From NCBI GenBank assembly GCA_030680575.1, contig JAUXVI010000036.1, forward strand, positions 1 to 43,724: DNA of 43,724 bases. The letters run 5' to 3'. This DNA comes from Hylemonella sp. Lineage in GTDB: Bacteria > Pseudomonadota > Gammaproteobacteria > Burkholderiales > Burkholderiaceae_C. The position numbers were made by a program, and so were the translations under genes. This document shows, piece by piece, positions 43,585 through 43,724 of this stretch. The notes beneath the pieces were generated by a model. That model searched no databases and was not told where the DNA came from. It worked only from the letters and a program-made list of their open reading frames with translations. The first letter of the stretch is position 1. Each line of letters begins with the position of its first letter.

Positions 43585-43724
43585 TGACCTGCCCGGTTTT
43601 TCCGGACCAATGATTTCTAGGAAGATGGCTCCCAACCCACGAGGAGCCTATGAGAAAAAGTCGATTCACGGAAGAGCAGATGGTCACGGTGCTGCGCGAA
43701 GCGGACCGCACCACGGTGGCCGAG
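43585..43724 (+). mobile_element. IS3-family insertion sequence, left end, cut by window
   Basis: A TGACCTGCCC start is a plausible left inverted-repeat tip and the transposase frame opens 65 bases later. The rest of the element, the right end and the target duplication lie outside the window, so its boundary is an estimate. Confidence 0.65.
43650..43724 (+). CDS. IS3-family transposase OrfA, N-terminal 25 residues
   Basis: ATG 43650, with GAGGAG upstream, encodes MRKSRFTEEQMVTVLREADR and then TTVAE before the edge. The KSRFTEEQ..ILREAD pattern is the usual start of the helix-turn-helix OrfA of IS3 elements, which is joined to the DDE domain in OrfB by frameshifting. Only 25 codons are visible. 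Confidence 0.85.
   Translation, partial: MRKSRFTEEQMVTVLREADRTTVAE

Larger units (their letters stand above)
43036..43649. other. Gene-free stretch with terminator, tRNA remnant, repeats and IS end
   Basis: The interval holds the hairpin at 43109-43135, a tRNA-like 3' half at 43140-43190, an imperfect direct repeat (43192-43238 and 43261-43296) and, from about 43585, the IS left end. Between 43297 and 43584 I see no gene; a TATATATA-like run near 43535 is the only promoter-like feature. Confidence 0.6.

Overview
The window is a high-GC chromosomal segment that looks like a betaproteobacterium of the order Burkholderiales, most probably family Comamonadaceae (Hydrogenophaga/Polaromonas/Acidovorax-like). 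The evidence is gene content: two branched-chain-amino-acid-type (liv) ABC importers, one with acyl-CoA ligases, the fused isobutyryl-CoA mutase IcmF, a Tat-secreted TRAP binding protein and many orphan-type binding proteins. It also carries short interspersed repeats that I recall from this family. The genus is inference.

Layout. (1) 1-10431, minus strand: one long catabolic/uptake operon read from 10431 down to the left edge. Its order is acyl-CoA synthetase, livG, livH, livM, livK, livF, a 99-aa unknown protein, a PaaK-like CoA ligase, an aldo/keto reductase and an MFS transporter. The MFS reading frame runs into an in-frame 60-bp tandem repeat at the window edge. (2) 10597-12281, plus: a divergent Crp/Fnr-type regulator and an RluF-type pseudouridine synthase; the divergent promoter holds two neighbouring palindromes. 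(3) 12297-14485: a perfect 24-bp inverted repeat, an RpoH-like promoter, htpG and its terminator. (4) 14486-15854: an AT-rich foreign-looking patch with one orphan membrane/coiled-coil gene and about 470 bases without a convincing gene. (5) 15855-20649, plus: a second liv operon, in order G-F-K-H-M. (6) 20677-25271: srkA, an HD-GYP protein, a kinase-Usp fusion and a metallophosphoesterase; an FNR-type box lies just upstream of the last pair. (7) 25401-31157, plus: K+ channel, GMC oxidoreductase, GGDEF-EAL protein, a 70-aa protein and a DUF6352-like protein. (8) 31186-38404, minus: icmF behind a 22-bp perfect palindrome, and a three-gene TRAP transporter. (9) 38669-40648, plus: persulfide dioxygenase-rhodanese fusion and coaX. 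(10) 40649-43035, minus: M20 amidohydrolase and an orphan Tat-type binding protein. (11) 43109-43724: terminator, a degenerate tRNA-Met-like 3' half, imperfect direct repeats and the left end of an IS3-family element cut by the window edge.

How the genes work together. The first operon joins import (liv), CoA activation (two different adenylate-forming ligases) and redox conversion, with its own Crp/Fnr-type regulator, so it reads as an uptake-and-activation system for an organic acid whose identity the sequence does not give. IcmF, the TRAP importer, the GMC oxidoreductase and the second liv system add to a lifestyle built on organic and amino acids. The kinase/Usp, phosphatase and FNR-box group and the two cyclic-di-GMP enzymes point to control by oxygen and stress.

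The strongest unexplained signals are the in-frame 20-residue tandem repeat in the central loop of the MFS transporter, a hairpin repeat placed directly after a stop codon in both liv operons, an interspersed repeat domesticated inside srkA, the kinase-Usp/phosphatase pair with its FNR-type box, and the tRNA remnant next to the IS.
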